DNA of 64,000 bases from Smallanthus sonchifolius (GCA_023525975.1 CM042038.1:10169272-10233271), one strand, 5' to 3'. Shown: positions 22,988 to 34,940, counted from the first letter of the stretch. A program made the numbers and translations. The notes: generated by a model not told the origin, from the letters alone.

Positions 22988-23302
22988 CTTCCTGAATATT
23001 GTTGTCCAAATAGGGCTCTCACAGGGTTGGAGGTAATTCAATTTGGCAGAGAGAAACAAGAATCCCCGCGTTTTGTATGCATCTTTTTCTTGCAGCAAAA
23101 CCATCTTTCGTTTAACTGTTAAACTCGATAATATACGCCGAGGTGTACCCTGTACAATGCAGTTATTATATTTGGAGTTCTGATCTAAACCTTTCATCCA
23201 TATGATTTTATGTGATAACCGTGATCATGCTCCATTGCCAAATCGTCAAGTGAGAGGTTATTTCTTTCAGAGTAAAAGCTTGAAATAATTTTCTTTTATT
23301 TA
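22988..23302. other. 3' flank of the ATG27-like gene
   Basis: Likely 3' untranslated region and spacer. An open frame on the minus strand at 22919-23197 overlaps the last exon and is a shadow. Confidence 0.5.
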
Positions 23303-24195
23303 TCTATACATACTAATAAATAAAGGTTTTTTTGTCACATGTTATTCTCATATGCATTCAAAATCTTTTTTTGTCGCCTCTCTCTCTCCTATTAATCATA
23401 TAGATTTCTTTAATTGTTTTTATAATTTTTTGTTTTCCGCATCTCTCTCTTATTAAATAACGATTTCTATATTTCCTTTTATAAAACGTTTTTTATTTAT
23501 AAAAAACTAGGTTAAAATCTCGTGTATTACATGGGTTAAATAAATAAAATGTTATATATTTAGTAATAAAAATTTTATATTTTTAAAAACTCGTGTAATA
23601 CACGGGTTAACCCGTGTATTACATCGGTTGAATAAAATATAATGTAATTTGTTATCAAACACATTTGTCAAAATATGTTTTTAAAAAATGTAATTTGTCG
23701 TGACAGTTATAAGGTCTGTTAAATTAGTTTTTAAAACATTTTTTTCAACTTAGTATTAATTTTTTAATTTAATTGATAAATGTTAGTTCATATTAAGTTC
23801 ATTTGATTGATGATATAATAACTATTTATAATTAAATAATAAGTGTTAATTAGATTTTTAATATATAAATTATTATTTAATAGGAGAGAGAAATAGAAAA
23901 TCTAATATTTAATAGGAGAGAGAGATGCGGGAAAATAAAGATACGGAGTAACCAGAGAGTGACACGTGTCATGAAGAGATTTTCATTTATTAGAGTAGTA
24001 AGATAGATTTCTTCATAAAACATTTTTATAAATTAAACATTTCATTTATTCTTTTTATAAAACATTTTTAAGAATGAACTATGTAACGTTCACAAAATTT
24101 GTATTAATAAACAATTTAATATATCATAAATATGTAATGTCTAGATCTTTATTACTAAATATATAATATTAGTGTAATAGACGGGTCTAACATAG
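23303..24195 (+). mobile_element. Helitron, non-autonomous (outer)
   Basis: The 5' end TCTATACATACTAATAAATA follows an A, and the 3' end ..GACGGGTCTAACATAG precedes a T, fitting A^T insertion and a slightly decayed CTAG end. The 5' sequence is nearly the same as the reversed one at 50262. A second Helitron lies inside it. Confidence 0.6.
23507..24007 (-). mobile_element. Helitron, non-autonomous (inner, reversed)
   Basis: Read on the minus strand it starts TCTATCTTACTACTC after an A and ends in a hairpin-like CCCATGTAATACACGAG, then ATTTTAACCTAG before a T. No captured gene or replicase is visible in its 501 bp. Confidence 0.65.
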
Positions 24196-24477
24196 TTTAT
24201 ATAATATAATAATAATGTATTATTTGGGACATATCAACAACTGGTGTGTTTTAACTTCTTCTAAGTTTCACTTACTGATTAGCCCCTGCCCAAAAAATCA
24301 AGAAACTGGATGAAAAGAAATACCAGCAACTACTCAAAATTAATTTACACTAATCCAAAACGATCCAGGCATAAAAGGCAAAGATAATCCTAAATTAAGG
24401 ACCCAACATCCCTACAACTGCAATGCTAATAAATTGAGAAAACATAAAAGTACTTAATAATGGGGTCACTTACCAAA

Positions 24478-24598
24478 GCACCTTTGGTCTAGCGGTATCA
24501 TAAAATGTAAAATGATGTCCTTTTTTTTAATGCTGAGAGTTCAAGTCCCGCATACGCGTTGGACAATAGTGTAGAATTGATTGTCGTTAAAAAAAATA
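24478..24598 (+). mobile_element. SINE-like element
   Basis: Box A-like TGGTCTAGCGGTATCA, box B-like GTTCAAGTCCC and an A-run after TTGTCGTT. About 120 bp. Target duplication not seen. Confidence 0.65.
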
Positions 24599-24904
24599 GT
24601 GAGACGTCTTGTAAATAAATATAATAATAATATTGAAATTGGGTTTTGCAAGAAAAGAATAAGATAAGCACTACTAAGCATAGTAGTAATCAACTTATCC
24701 CATTAAAGGGAGGTTGATACTTGATACTTTTAAGAATTTAATGACTAAATACTGAATTTATGATTATCCCAAATAAATACTCCAAGTATTTATATATTTA
24801 TGCGGTCTTAGAAAAGATATACTAGTTAAATAAATCTTAACTAATAATATACTTTTTTTAACAATCTTGGGCGCCTTACCCTTCACCATCCCATCACTTG
24901 TGGA

Positions 24905-25555
24905 TAGAGGTGCATAAATCGGGTATTTTTAAGAACCGATTTCGGTTCTTATCGGTTCCGGTTCTAGGTCCGGTTCTTGGTAGAAAAACCAGAACCTATG
25001 TACCGGTTCTGGGTATTCAAGAACCGGTTTCGGTTCTTACCGGTTCCGGTAGTTCAAGGCGGGTATTTCAAGAACCTATTTCCGGTAACCAGCTTTGTTT
25101 TTTCTGTTTATGTTTTAAAATCTTAATTTAAGCCAATTTGACCCGGTGCACTGCAAATAAGGTTGTTGTGACACTGAAATGTGAGTAGCTTTTGACTATA
25201 CATGTTATATTCGGTAATTACTTTATATTAGTTTTTTTGAAACTAACTTAGTGAAGTTGCTGCAATATATTAAAGACAGTAATATGATTCACAAGGTGAT
25301 TATCTTTCTTGTGATTAGTAAATAGTAATTACATATCTATTTTTTTTTTTGCAAAATTGCTCATGGTCTTGCCTTTTTGCCTCTTAAGTTAGTGGATATG
25401 GAGATAAAATAGTTAGTTTACAAAATGATACTCCAAGCACCGGTTTCAGGTAGAACAGGTTCCTGGTAAAACCGGTTCTGAGTAGAACCGGTTCTTGGTC
25501 GGTTCCGGAAGAACCGGTTCCACGGTTCCGGCTTATGTTTTTTTGTTCACCTCTA
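24905..25555. mobile_element. non-autonomous hAT element (Ac-like ends)
   Basis: 651 bp with ends TAGAGGTGCATAAA and TTTGTTCACCTCTA. An 8-bp duplication CTTGTGGA lies at 24897-24904 and 25556-25563. Both ends are full of GGTTC, ACCGGTT and AACCGGTT motifs, as in the larger hAT element at 60970-63810. No transposase is encoded. Confidence 0.9.
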
Positions 25556-25563
25556 CTTGTGGA

Positions 25564-26356
25564 CCCGTTTGATTGTGTTCTTTTTTATAACATGTTGTAC
25601 CATATGTGGGAAATGCGATGAGTTTTTTGTTTTATAAAAATTAATAACCATATGTCTCCAACAAAAAAAACAATTTTTTTCATGACCAAAAATCCAACAA
25701 AAAAACCCTGATCTTACACATAAACGACAAGGGAAGAATAATTACAACTTAACCTAACGACCTTTAAGGTCTTTAAATTTATCACTAGTGGGCTAAGTGA
25801 AAATAAGTTTAAGTTTTTATTTGAATCAGGAAGGGCCCAAACACTATAAGTAATACGAAATAAATGTAGTTAATCAAAATTAGTAATTCTGATAAAAAAA
25901 AATATTAGCGGGCCGGTCCTACTATGTTTCGACCCTTGTTATATGTAAAAATCAAATCGATTAATATGTATATGCATTTTTACTTATTTTAAATGCTATT
26001 TTTGTATCTGGGGCTGCACTGAACTCAAATCTTGTGTATTGATACTCAAGTTTTGTCTGATATTGATTAAAAATTTTAAAGTGTTCAGTTGACCAACAAT
26101 TTTATATCACACACTTCTGATCACGTCATGTAATCATGTCGTTTAAATTAATTAATTAATAAATTTGGTTAACTAAATAATTAATTAATTAATCAAACAA
26201 TCACTTTAACTTTAACAACTGTACACAATAAACTACGCAATTCATATGTAGAAATTCCATATGTTTGAGTTAGATAATTTTTTCATAATAGATTAAACAC
26301 AACTTAGATTGTCATAATTATTTATTAATTAATCAGTATCAGAATTATATTAAAAT
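25564..26356. other. intergenic DNA with a decayed MITE
   Basis: At about 25790-25935 a fragment shares GGGCCCAAACACTATAA with the hAT MITE at 22288-22629. The rest is AT-rich with no gene seen. Confidence 0.45.
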
Positions 26357-27542
26357 ATGAGTTCATACAATCGTATAAACTTACAAATTTTCATTCAATT
26401 ACAAACCAGAAGGAATATGAAGCCACCTGCAACATCTTTATCTTCATCTTCAACCTCCATTAATATCATAAAAAAAGCTCGAATATCTTCTTACCAGCTA
26501 TTCATCTTATTACCCTTCATCCTCTTTGCAATCTTTCTTTACACCCAAAACATCGGCGGTTACATTGCCGGACAACACCGTCTCGATATCAATCAAAACC
26601 CACCGTCGCCCACCGCCGGTAAGCTTTTGTTTTTAAACTTGTCCGAAAAAGACGTCACGGTGAAGCTGCCGTTTTCAATTGGGAAGACGGAGGATGGTTG
26701 TGATGTTTTCAATGGCAGGTGGGTGTGGGATCCGTTGAGCCGGCCGTTGTACCAAGAACCGGAGTGTCCGTATATACAGCCGCAGCTGACGTGTCAGGAG
26801 CACGGCCGGCCGGACCGGGATTATCAGTTTTGGAGATGGCAACCCCATGGTTGTTCTATTCCGAGGTATTTTATTTTTTATTGTTTTTTAATGGCTTTCG
26901 ATAATTTTTAGAGTTTCGATAATATTATTTTATTTGAACGGCAATTAATGCGTTATGTTTCACTTAATATCTTTTTTTAGAATATATATTTTTTATTTTA
27001 TGTAAGAGAAATCGTGCAAAGATGTGTGAAAAATGAAAAACTTAAAAATAATTTTTTACGCATTTAAAACTAACAATGCGAAATTAATAAAAGAATAGAA
27101 ACAAAAGAAAATTGCATAAAGTTTATTTTAAAACAAATAACTTGAGTTGGCTCATGGCTTGACTTCTACCAAGTCGTGCATTTGACTCAAGTAATTTATT
27201 TTCAAAAGTTTATTTGACTTTTTCTTTTTAAATCTTTTGATTATTGGCTAGCGTTTTAGGTATTGGCTGATTTATTTAAGTGCAAATGTGATGAGAATAA
27301 TAATTTACTAGTTTAGTTTGTTATAAATATATATATTATGTAACGGGATGTATTAATAAATAAATATGTGATATATTGGTTTAGAGAAAGAAAGTAACGT
27401 CATACTGATTTTGTTTTATTATCCGTTTAGGTAATTATATATTTTGATGATTATACGTTTTAAAATAGGCCGAACACGTAATTATAATTTTAGAAAATAA
27501 TAATCAAATGGAATAAAGAGATACACGTAATTATAATTTTAG

Positions 27543-27639
27543 CGGCGCAGCTTGTTGCCATCTACCTGTCATTAGTTTGTAATTGTGACGGTCTTCTTAT
27601 GTTTCTTAGTAATTTGAATTTCAAAAAAAAAAAAAAAAA
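27543..27639 (+). pseudogene. short tail of the same non-LTR retroelement as 10787-11470
   Basis: GCGGCGCAGCTTGTTGCC followed by TACCTGTCATTAGTTTGTAA matches the last codons (AAQLVARLP) and stop region of the element at 10787-11470, then ends in an A-run (about 27624-27639). It is an extremely 5'-truncated copy within TBL intron 1. Just upstream ACACGTAATTATAATTTTAG occurs twice, at about 27474 and 27524. Confidence 0.6.
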
Positions 27640-28028
27640 TACATAATATATAAAAAAAATATGTAATTCTAGTATAATGAACAAACTAAATATCAAATGA
27701 GAAAAAAACTTTAATTATCAAAACGGAGGGTTTTAAAACTTACAATTATTAAAATAAATATGTGTATAATTACTATAGTATACTAAAGACAAAATTAAAT
27801 TAATTAATACTCTACATTTACTCTTTTTTTTGAAGTAATTAATGTATATGCATGTAGAGTATCTAGAAAATTAATAGTGGTGTTACATTCTGGTTATAAT
27901 AATCCAAGCCGGCAAATTAATAGTGGTGTTACATTTACTCTTTGTTTGACGTCTTCCTTAGTATTAGTGGGGAACCGTCTTTTCTTGTTAGCTTTGTGAG
28001 CCCCATCCCATGTATGGTTAAGTTGGTT

Positions 28029-28519
28029 TAGGGATGACAATGGGTCGGGTTTGGGACGGGTTTAGGTAATCCTAACCCCATACCCGGTCCAAAACCCGTC
28101 GGGTTTTTATCGGATAATTATCCGTCGGGTATCTGGTATACCCACGAGTTTCGGGTAAACCCATTAGTTTGTAAAAAATACCCGTTGGGTATACTCGACC
28201 CAAAACTCGGCGGGTATCTATCGGGTATATATAAAGTTGTAATTAAAATAAAAAGAAATAAAATAAAATCATGTTTGGTATATAGATTTAAAATAAATAC
28301 GGTATATACGTATTTAAGATATGATATATACACTTAAATTAAATTAAAAAAGAAAGAAAGATATGCCGGGTATATAAACGGGTAAACAAGTATATGTTAT
28401 CGGGTAATCAGGGCGGGTAAACGGGTATATCACTATATCCCATACCCGATTACCCGGCCCATACCTATCCCAAATGCTCCGAGTTTTCTCATCAGGTTCG
28501 TGTTTTATTGCCATTCCTA
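28029..28519. mobile_element. non-autonomous hAT element in TBL intron 1
   Basis: 491 bp with ends TAGGGATGACAATGG and ATTGCCATTCCTA, and a perfect 8-bp duplication AGTTGGTT at 28021-28028 and 28520-28527. CGGGTA-rich subterminal regions are present on both sides. No transposase. Confidence 0.88.
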
Positions 28520-28774
28520 AGTTGGTTACATTGAATCTCTCTTTTACCCTTGTAGTAGATGAATGATGGTATTATTACCATATGTCGTCAATTTCTATAT
28601 AAGGTTCTTTCTAATAATTAAAATTTTTGTCAAAAGGTTCTTTCTAAGAATTAAAACTTTTGTTTTGTTTTAAGGTACATGTAATCAAATAATTAAAAAT
28701 AAAACTATCATTAAATATTATGTTACTGAAAATCGATATCATAGAGATCAAGCCCAAAGGTATTGAATAAGTGA

Positions 28775-28981
28775 GGGGGTGTTTGGGATTACTTATTTTA
28801 TTCTCCTTATTGATTTTTATAAAAAAATTATAGGAAGTTTTGAAAAGTAATCCCTTACTTCTCAAAAACTCATTTTCTTCCTTAAAAAAGTTAAAAGTAG
28901 AGCAAAAGTCAACTTCCCCAAACACCTTTTTAACTTATAAAAGATAATAAGTAGTTTCAATAAGTAATCCCAAACACCCCC
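28775..28981. mobile_element. Tourist-like MITE in TBL intron 1
   Basis: 207 bp with inverted ends GGGGGTGTTTGGGATTACTT and its complement, same family as 8891-9174. The flanking triplets are TGA and TAA, so the TTA-type duplication has changed. Confidence 0.78.
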
Positions 28982-31436
28982 TAAAACTAGCTACCTTAGG
29001 TCGTAGGACCGGACATTAACTTGTTACTTATTTGTGACGATTAAATGACAAGGCTTCAATGCGTCACTAATGCTGGAAACATTAAGAAACAAGAGGATGA
29101 TGTACGTTGGAGATTCCTTAAACCGGGGCCAATATGTATCATTGGTGTGTCTTCTCCACTCACTCATCCCAGATCATGCTAAATCCATGGAAACATTCGG
29201 TTCTTTGACCGTTTTCACTGCCAAGGTAACATTTTCCTTCTTAAAATTCACATATTTTCTTTATATATACCCGGGTCATTGTACACGGACATGAATCTTG
29301 TAACTAAGGTGTTAAATGGGTTGTGCTCGCAAGTAGGCAACATAGAACCGACAAGAACATGAAAATTTTAGCAAAAATTATGTCAGACGTTTCAACCCCC
29401 GAACCCATCATGTTAGCCCAAACATGATCCATTTAGCTAAATGTGTTCGAGGGTTTGACTAGACCTGAATCCGTTTATCCATATAGTAGATAATGTAAAT
29501 TAGGGTTAAACCCATTTGGCGTCGGTGCAGAGTTTCTTGTACATTGCATATTTGAAATACACATAAATAAGTCAATCTTTAGTGTGTGGCTACTTTTACT
29601 CAAATAAATAACCAATTTGTATATATCCTGACATGACATGACATCCTAATGGGTAACCCAAATGGGCCAAGGCAAACTGCCAGTCTAGTTAACATTAATT
29701 TACAACTAGAAATTTCGCCTCGTGTTCCGCGGTGAGAAAAGAACCTTAAGCGGTTGAAGCGATGACATTAACATGGTTAAGCACAAAAACAAACGTGGTT
29801 AAATAAATTTTGCCCGCGCTCCGCGACAGGATGCGGTTCTTAAACGGTTGAAAGACAGTTAGATAACGGTACCGATGTCTTTCAGCCAGTTTCGTTCTCA
29901 TTGTTTATGTTGTCAGCACGTCACCGTCAGTCGATATAACCAAGATTACATAAAAAATACACTATTTTGAATACGACTCCGTTTTTAAAGAAAAAATATA
30001 CCAGGATGTCAAAAATAAAATAAACAAACAAACGTGAAAGTATTAGGGATTTTGATATCAAGCATCTGCATGTGTTTGTAGGATTACAATGCGACGATAG
30101 AGTTCTACTGGGCTCCATTTTTACTTGAACAAACTCCGACGATGCGGTGGTTCATCGCATATCTGATAGAGTGGTGTGAAAAGGTTCGATTAACAAGCAT
30201 GGAAAGCACTGGGAAGGGGCGGACATTATAGTTTTCAATACATACTTATGGTGGATGACTGGTGCCAACTTCAAGATCTTGTAATTAAGCTAATTACAAA
30301 TAATATATTAAAATAATAAATAAGATTTATTAATTAATTAAGGGTGAAAATTAAGTGCAGGCATGGATCGTTTGATGATGAGGTGAAAGAAATAGTACAA
30401 GTGTCGACGGAAGATGCGTATAGAATGGGTATGAAGAGTATGTTGAAATGGGTTGAGAAGAATATGAATCCTGAGAGAACAAGGGTGTTCTTCACCGGCA
30501 TGTCTCCATCTCATTTCAAGTTAGTTAATATGTTTTTCTCTTTAATTGCCAACATATATAAATTCGATCTTTACAATATTAACAAACTATCTAACAACCT
30601 TTTAACGCTCTTTCCCGAGTTTAATAAATGAAAGAAAATAAAGGAAATGAAATTTGGGAGAGAGATACAAAGGAGGGGAATGTTAGGAACAAAAATGTTT
30701 TCTAGTTTCTTTTCACTTCCTTTCACTTCTATCTTTAGAAAGGACTCGGGAACACAGCCTGCGTAAATGCATGTGATACAAGTCACTACTAATTTGCGAC
30801 GAATTTTTTTGGGACGAAAAGCAAGAAATTTCGATGTGTGGTTTGCAATGGTTTTCTGATTGCTAATGTATATGTATGTGGCGAGTTTACTTGTAAAAAC
30901 TAAGTAATAAAGTAAAATTAGTCCGTCACTAATGTTTTCTATCCAAAATTTTAAAACCTACAATGATATATCGATGTGCTTGCGACATAAAAGCATAATG
31001 AAAGTATTGGGGATCGGATTGTAATAAAAGCATAATGAAAGTAATCGAAGATGTTTTCAAGTTTCCCTTAACATTTTTAAACATCACACAACTCTCACTT
31101 TACAGGAAAGACGCACACACACACGTCAATCTACAAGAAGCAATGGAGCCCTTTGACACCACAACAAATAGCCAATCCTATTACCTATGCAGATTGCACA
31201 CACTGGCCTCCAAGATACACCTTTTATTCGTCAAGCTTTTTTATCCTTGATTTTTTTTATTTATATTTCTTGTTGCATATATTCAACAAAAAGAAACTAA
31301 ATACATGACAAAAATTTTCAACTAAGTGTTTTATATATATATTTTTATTTTTCTATTTAGGTTAATTTAAATCGACCAATGTTAAAAGTCTTAAATTTTA
31401 TATTAATTAAGTGTGAAATTTTTTAAAACATTATAA

Positions 31437-31991
31437 TAAGACTAAATTACAGAAAACAACCTTTAAGTATATACTAAATTACACTCACAGACCTTTATCT
31501 TCACTAATTACGCTAGACACCCTTTATCTAAATGGTTTTTATCAAGTTATAACCTTTAGACTAACAGAGGTTAGATTTTTCAGTTAGTTTTTTTATAAAT
31601 GATCAAAATACCCTTACTATTATAAAAAAAAAAATTCAAAAGCATTATAGGCCCCATCCATTATGCCTTCTTCCTAAATAAAATTTCAAAAGCATTGTGG
31701 TTTCCTTTATCTTCACTAATTATATTGAGAAGGTTACAATCGGTCAATAACCCAAATCGTTTGTAGGCTTCGACCGAAATATAGAAGCTTACAATCGGTG
31801 TGCAAAATCCAAATCCAAATTGAAATCGATTCAAATGGAAACCAAATTAGGGTTGGATGTGTTGAGCAGAGGGGAAAGTCGGTGAACAAATAGGGAGGAA
31901 GAGGAGGTTCGGTTGTTCCGGTCGGCCGATGGTGGTGTGGCTTTTACTTGTTACAGTGCTTGAGAGAGTAATATATATACACACACACATA

Positions 31992-32032
<41 letters not shown>

Positions 32033-32230
32033 TTATTAATATAAGAGTGAAGGGTAAATTAGTCATTTACATGTCATTTAACTGAAAAATTTAACGTCGA
32101 TTAGTCTAAATGTTATAACTTGATACAAACCATATAGATAAAGGGTGTCCAGTGTAATTAGTGAAGATTAAGCTCCACGAGTGTAACTTGGTATATACCT
32201 CAAGATTGTTTTTTGTAATTTAGTCTTATA
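31437..32230. mobile_element. long terminal-inverted-repeat element (Mutator-like or foldback)
   Basis: The left arm, about 31437-31587 (AAGACTAAATTAC, CTTTATCTTCACTAATTA, ACACCCTTTATCTA, GTTATAACCTTTAGACTAA), is the approximate complement of 32079-32230. Arms are about 150 bp and perhaps 85-90 percent alike by eye. No coding sequence lies between. The exact target duplication is hidden by AT-rich flanks. Confidence 0.78.
31969..32032. repeat. compound microsatellite (AC)n(CT)n(AT)n
   Basis: Simple repeats AC, then CT, then AT follow each other inside the long-TIR element. Confidence 0.95.
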
Positions 32231-32465
32231 ATAATTTAGATATTGACGTTTAGAATTATTTCAAAAAATTAAAATTTTAATAGAGGTTGTATATTTAAAA
32301 TTAAGATGGCATTCTTATTAATATACTACTTAAAATACTTGGTTATTTTTAAAATATTGGAATATCATTATCACGCATATGTTCTTTTATGTATATGTGT
32401 AAATTCCTACATAATAAAAAATTTACACATGTGTAATTTATATTTACTAACAATACACGTATACA

Positions 32466-32860
32466 TAGGGGTGTTTAAAGTCGGATATCAAAAATTTTCG
32501 GATAGTGGATTTCACTATTCGAATCTGAAATTTCGGATATCCGAAATTTCGGATACGGAGTCGGGTAGTAAAACGGATATCCTAAAATAAATAAAAAATA
32601 AAAAAATATATAAATATAATATTTTTAAATTATAAAAACAATTAAAAACCTTAAAAAATAAAAAAAAATATACATATAAAAATATATAAATATAATATAT
32701 CGGGTTTTGATTCAAATTTTCTTATTTTTAAATAATAAAAAGAATTAAAAAATATATAAATATAATATTTCGGATATTCAAAATATCCGAAAATCACTAT
32801 CCGAATTCGAATCAAAAAATTCGGATATTTCAGATTCGGAATTTTTTGAACACATTGCGT
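32466..32860. mobile_element. decayed hAT-like element
   Basis: TAGGGGTGTTTAAAGTCGG at the left and TTTTTTGAACACATT at the right, with repeated TCGGATATCC-type motifs at both ends. The layout fits hAT ends but no 8-bp duplication was found. Confidence 0.5.
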
Positions 32861-34107
32861 TGAATTTGATTAACCAACATTAAGTTGTTTTAAATATTTT
32901 ATGAAAAAGCCATATTGGGCCTAAGCCCATTTAGGCCTAATCCAAAGCCCGGTCATAGACTGATGGTGAAAACTTTATTTTCGTAAGAAGTAGTCCCAAA
33001 CGTTTGGTTCTAGATGTCGATTACTAAACCATAGTAAAGTAACCACTAGGCAAAATCATCATTCTACTGTGCCGGTCATTCAGTTAAACTGTGCCTCTTC
33101 TTTTAGTCGTCTCTTGCTTGTCAATATTGACCAAATAGATTATTAAAACTATCAATGGACCATTAAAGACGAAATACTATAATTTATTTTTCTTCAATTT
33201 TGTACCAAGATGAAGTAAAAATAGTACGAAAAACTTGTTGAAATTATATATAAAGTAACCATCTTCAAACATTAATGTTTGCTTTTATGTATGCATTTAT
33301 ATGTAAACAAAACCGAAACATTTAGTCAAAATTTATGCAAAATATGTGTATCACTCGTTTTAAATAGAAAACTATGAGAACCGAATAACAACACGTATAT
33401 CAATTGTAATATTAAATGTGATAATCAAGACATTTATGTAAATAATCTATGTTTCGTTCTCACACTTTGGCATAAAATTCCACATGATGTTTTGCAATTT
33501 GGGCCGTGTTACAAAACAAAGGCTGATATACTCATGCTTGGGGCAAAATAACGAGTTATCCAATTGGTTAGATATAATCATTGACGGCAGTGGTTAGCGC
33601 AACCTCAGAATGAATGTAGTGCTTTGGTAGTAATTATTGTAGTGACAAGTTGAATGTAGTGTAGAAGTTATTATTTGTGCAAAGATTCTTGTCTTAAATC
33701 ATTTTACTCTATTAGAGATGTTTGATACTATTTATTCAACACTTAGATCTCACGAACAATAGCCGACTCGATTTAGCATTCAAAACTTAGATCTCACGAG
33801 TATATGAGCCAACAAACAACCTAAATAAGTTTAAGCTTTTAGATGATCAAGCTACCTTTGGCAAGCTCGAGCCAACTTGTTTCGACCTTTTAACACTCTC
33901 AACTATGAACACAATCTGTTTTAACTTTTAACGATCTAATGTAACTAATAAGAAAAAAAAAGTAAAACCAAGAAGATATTCTATTAAACATGAGAATAAT
34001 CTAGGAGATTTCATTACATTGAAATAAAACCTGATAAAAACCCATGAAAACACCTAATTAAAAAAAAACAACCAACAAATTAAAGAAACAGTCAACTTGG
34101 TTTTTAT
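32861..34107. other. intergenic DNA between long-TIR/hAT region and PYL gene
   Basis: No gene recognised. A phrase ACTTAGATCTCACGA recurs at about 33742 and 33785. The right end probably includes the PYL 3' untranslated region. Confidence 0.45.
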
Positions 34108-34698
34108 TTATTTATTATGTGCCAAATTTTGAGCGATTTGCTTCAGAGACAGCAAGTTACATCGGACGATGGTCTCAATGAACACACACGTTTCTTCCTT
34201 GGTGTTCTCCGGCGGCACGTCAACAACATACGACTCCACCACCACAGTAGTCCCATCACACGTTGGTGAAGAGTGAAGCGTCGTAACAGACCGGTAGTTT
34301 TTCAGTCGGTGGTCCCCACCAACAACGCTAAAGCTCATAACATGCCGTTCGTCGTCAAGGATCTCTAACCGCTCCATGCTGGATCCAGCGGGTAACCCGG
34401 ACACCACACGAACTTCCCTCACGGAACCCACGTCACCGTCTCCGACGATGACGTCACAGCTCTTGAGAAAGTGTTTGTAGGCTTGCGGGGTGTCGAAGCG
34501 GCGGACGACGGACCACACGGTCTCGACGGGGGCGGAGATGGATTGAATTATTGTGGAGACACACTGGTTTGGGGAGACGGCGTGGGTGTGATGGTGGTGG
34601 AGGTGTTGTGGGATGTAAATTGACGGTGGGACCGTCCATATTGTGGTGGTGGTGGTGGAATGGTGGTGGATGGTTTGGATTTGAATTGACGAACACAT
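34108..34698 (-). CDS. PYL abscisic acid receptor, PYL4-6 type
   Basis: PYR/PYL/RCAR proteins bind abscisic acid and then block clade A PP2C phosphatases, which frees SnRK2 kinases. The single exon codes 196 residues, and an intronless gene is typical of the PYL4-6 subgroup. Visible key parts: the ABA-contacting lysine in AYKHFLKSC (Lys75), the gate loop SGLPA (100-104), the latch HRL (130-132), ERLEILDDE with a conserved Glu, and the C-terminal helix ETIVRCNLLSLKQIA with the conserved Asn181. The N-terminus is rich in His and Thr and poorly conserved, as in relatives. The START-like fold appears complete and all gate and latch residues are normal, so the receptor should work. The start at 34698 is the first ATG in this frame after the TATA-like repeat. 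Confidence 0.96.
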   Translation of the reverse strand: MCSSIQIQTIHHHSTTTTTIWTVPPSIYIPQHLHHHHTHAVSPNQCVSTIIQSISAPVETVWSVVRRFDTPQAYKHFLKSCDVIVGDGDVGSVREVRVVSGLPAGSSMERLEILDDERHVMSFSVVGGDHRLKNYRSVTTLHSSPTCDGTTVVVESYVVDVPPENTKEETCVFIETIVRCNLLSLKQIAQNLAHNK

Positions 34699-34741
34699 GA
34701 TTTGTTGTTTGGATGATTAAGTGTGAGGCGGTCGTACGTAG

Positions 34742-34757
34742 CATATATATATATATA
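34742..34757 (-). promoter_or_regulatory. TATA-like repeat of the PYL promoter
   Basis: A TATATATATATA stretch lies 45-60 bp upstream of the PYL start codon, just inside the edge of the adjacent hairpin element. A TACGTA sequence lies between it and the start codon. Function inferred from position. Confidence 0.5.
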
Positions 34758-34938
34758 GGGACATGTTCAATTAAGAACCATCATTTTGACGAGAACCAAA
34801 AGAACCATGTATTTCTAAACAAATATAAGGATGCATATATGCATTTGTGCATATATAAAGTAAGGATGCATATATGCATTTGTGTAAGAATGTATGGTTC
34901 TTTTGGTTCTCGTCACAATGATGGTTCTCAATTGAACA

Positions 34939-34940
<2 letters not shown>
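34758..34940. mobile_element. hairpin MITE next to PYL promoter
   Basis: The arms 34762-34811 and 34893-34940 are near-perfect complements of about 48 bp (CATGTTCAATTAAGAACCAT; GAGAACCAAAAGAACCAT). The centre has TAAGGATGCATATATGCATT twice. AT repeats flank it, so a TA-rich target site is likely. The class is uncertain. Confidence 0.8.

Larger units (their letters stand above)
26357..31249 (+). pseudogene. TBL (DUF231) O-acetyltransferase-family pseudogene
   Basis: Intact relatives acetylate cell-wall polysaccharides in the Golgi. Exon 1 (26417-26865, or from an in-frame ATG at 26357) gives a type II membrane anchor (about 40-60 by the longer start) and the TBL domain start (CDVFNGRWVWDP, ECPYIQPQLTCQEHGRPD). 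Exon 2 (29053-29225) holds the GDSL motif (VGDSLNRGQYVS). Exon 3 is 30082-30280, exon 4 is 30361-30519, and an exon 5 remnant is 31026-31249. Damage: one extra base at the exon 2 border, a frame change near 30132 and a TGA where relatives have Arg in exon 3, loss of the segment normally following MSPSHFK, and a frame change near 31120 before the DxxH-box region (ADCTHW). Several independent breaks make it a pseudogene. Confidence 0.85.
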
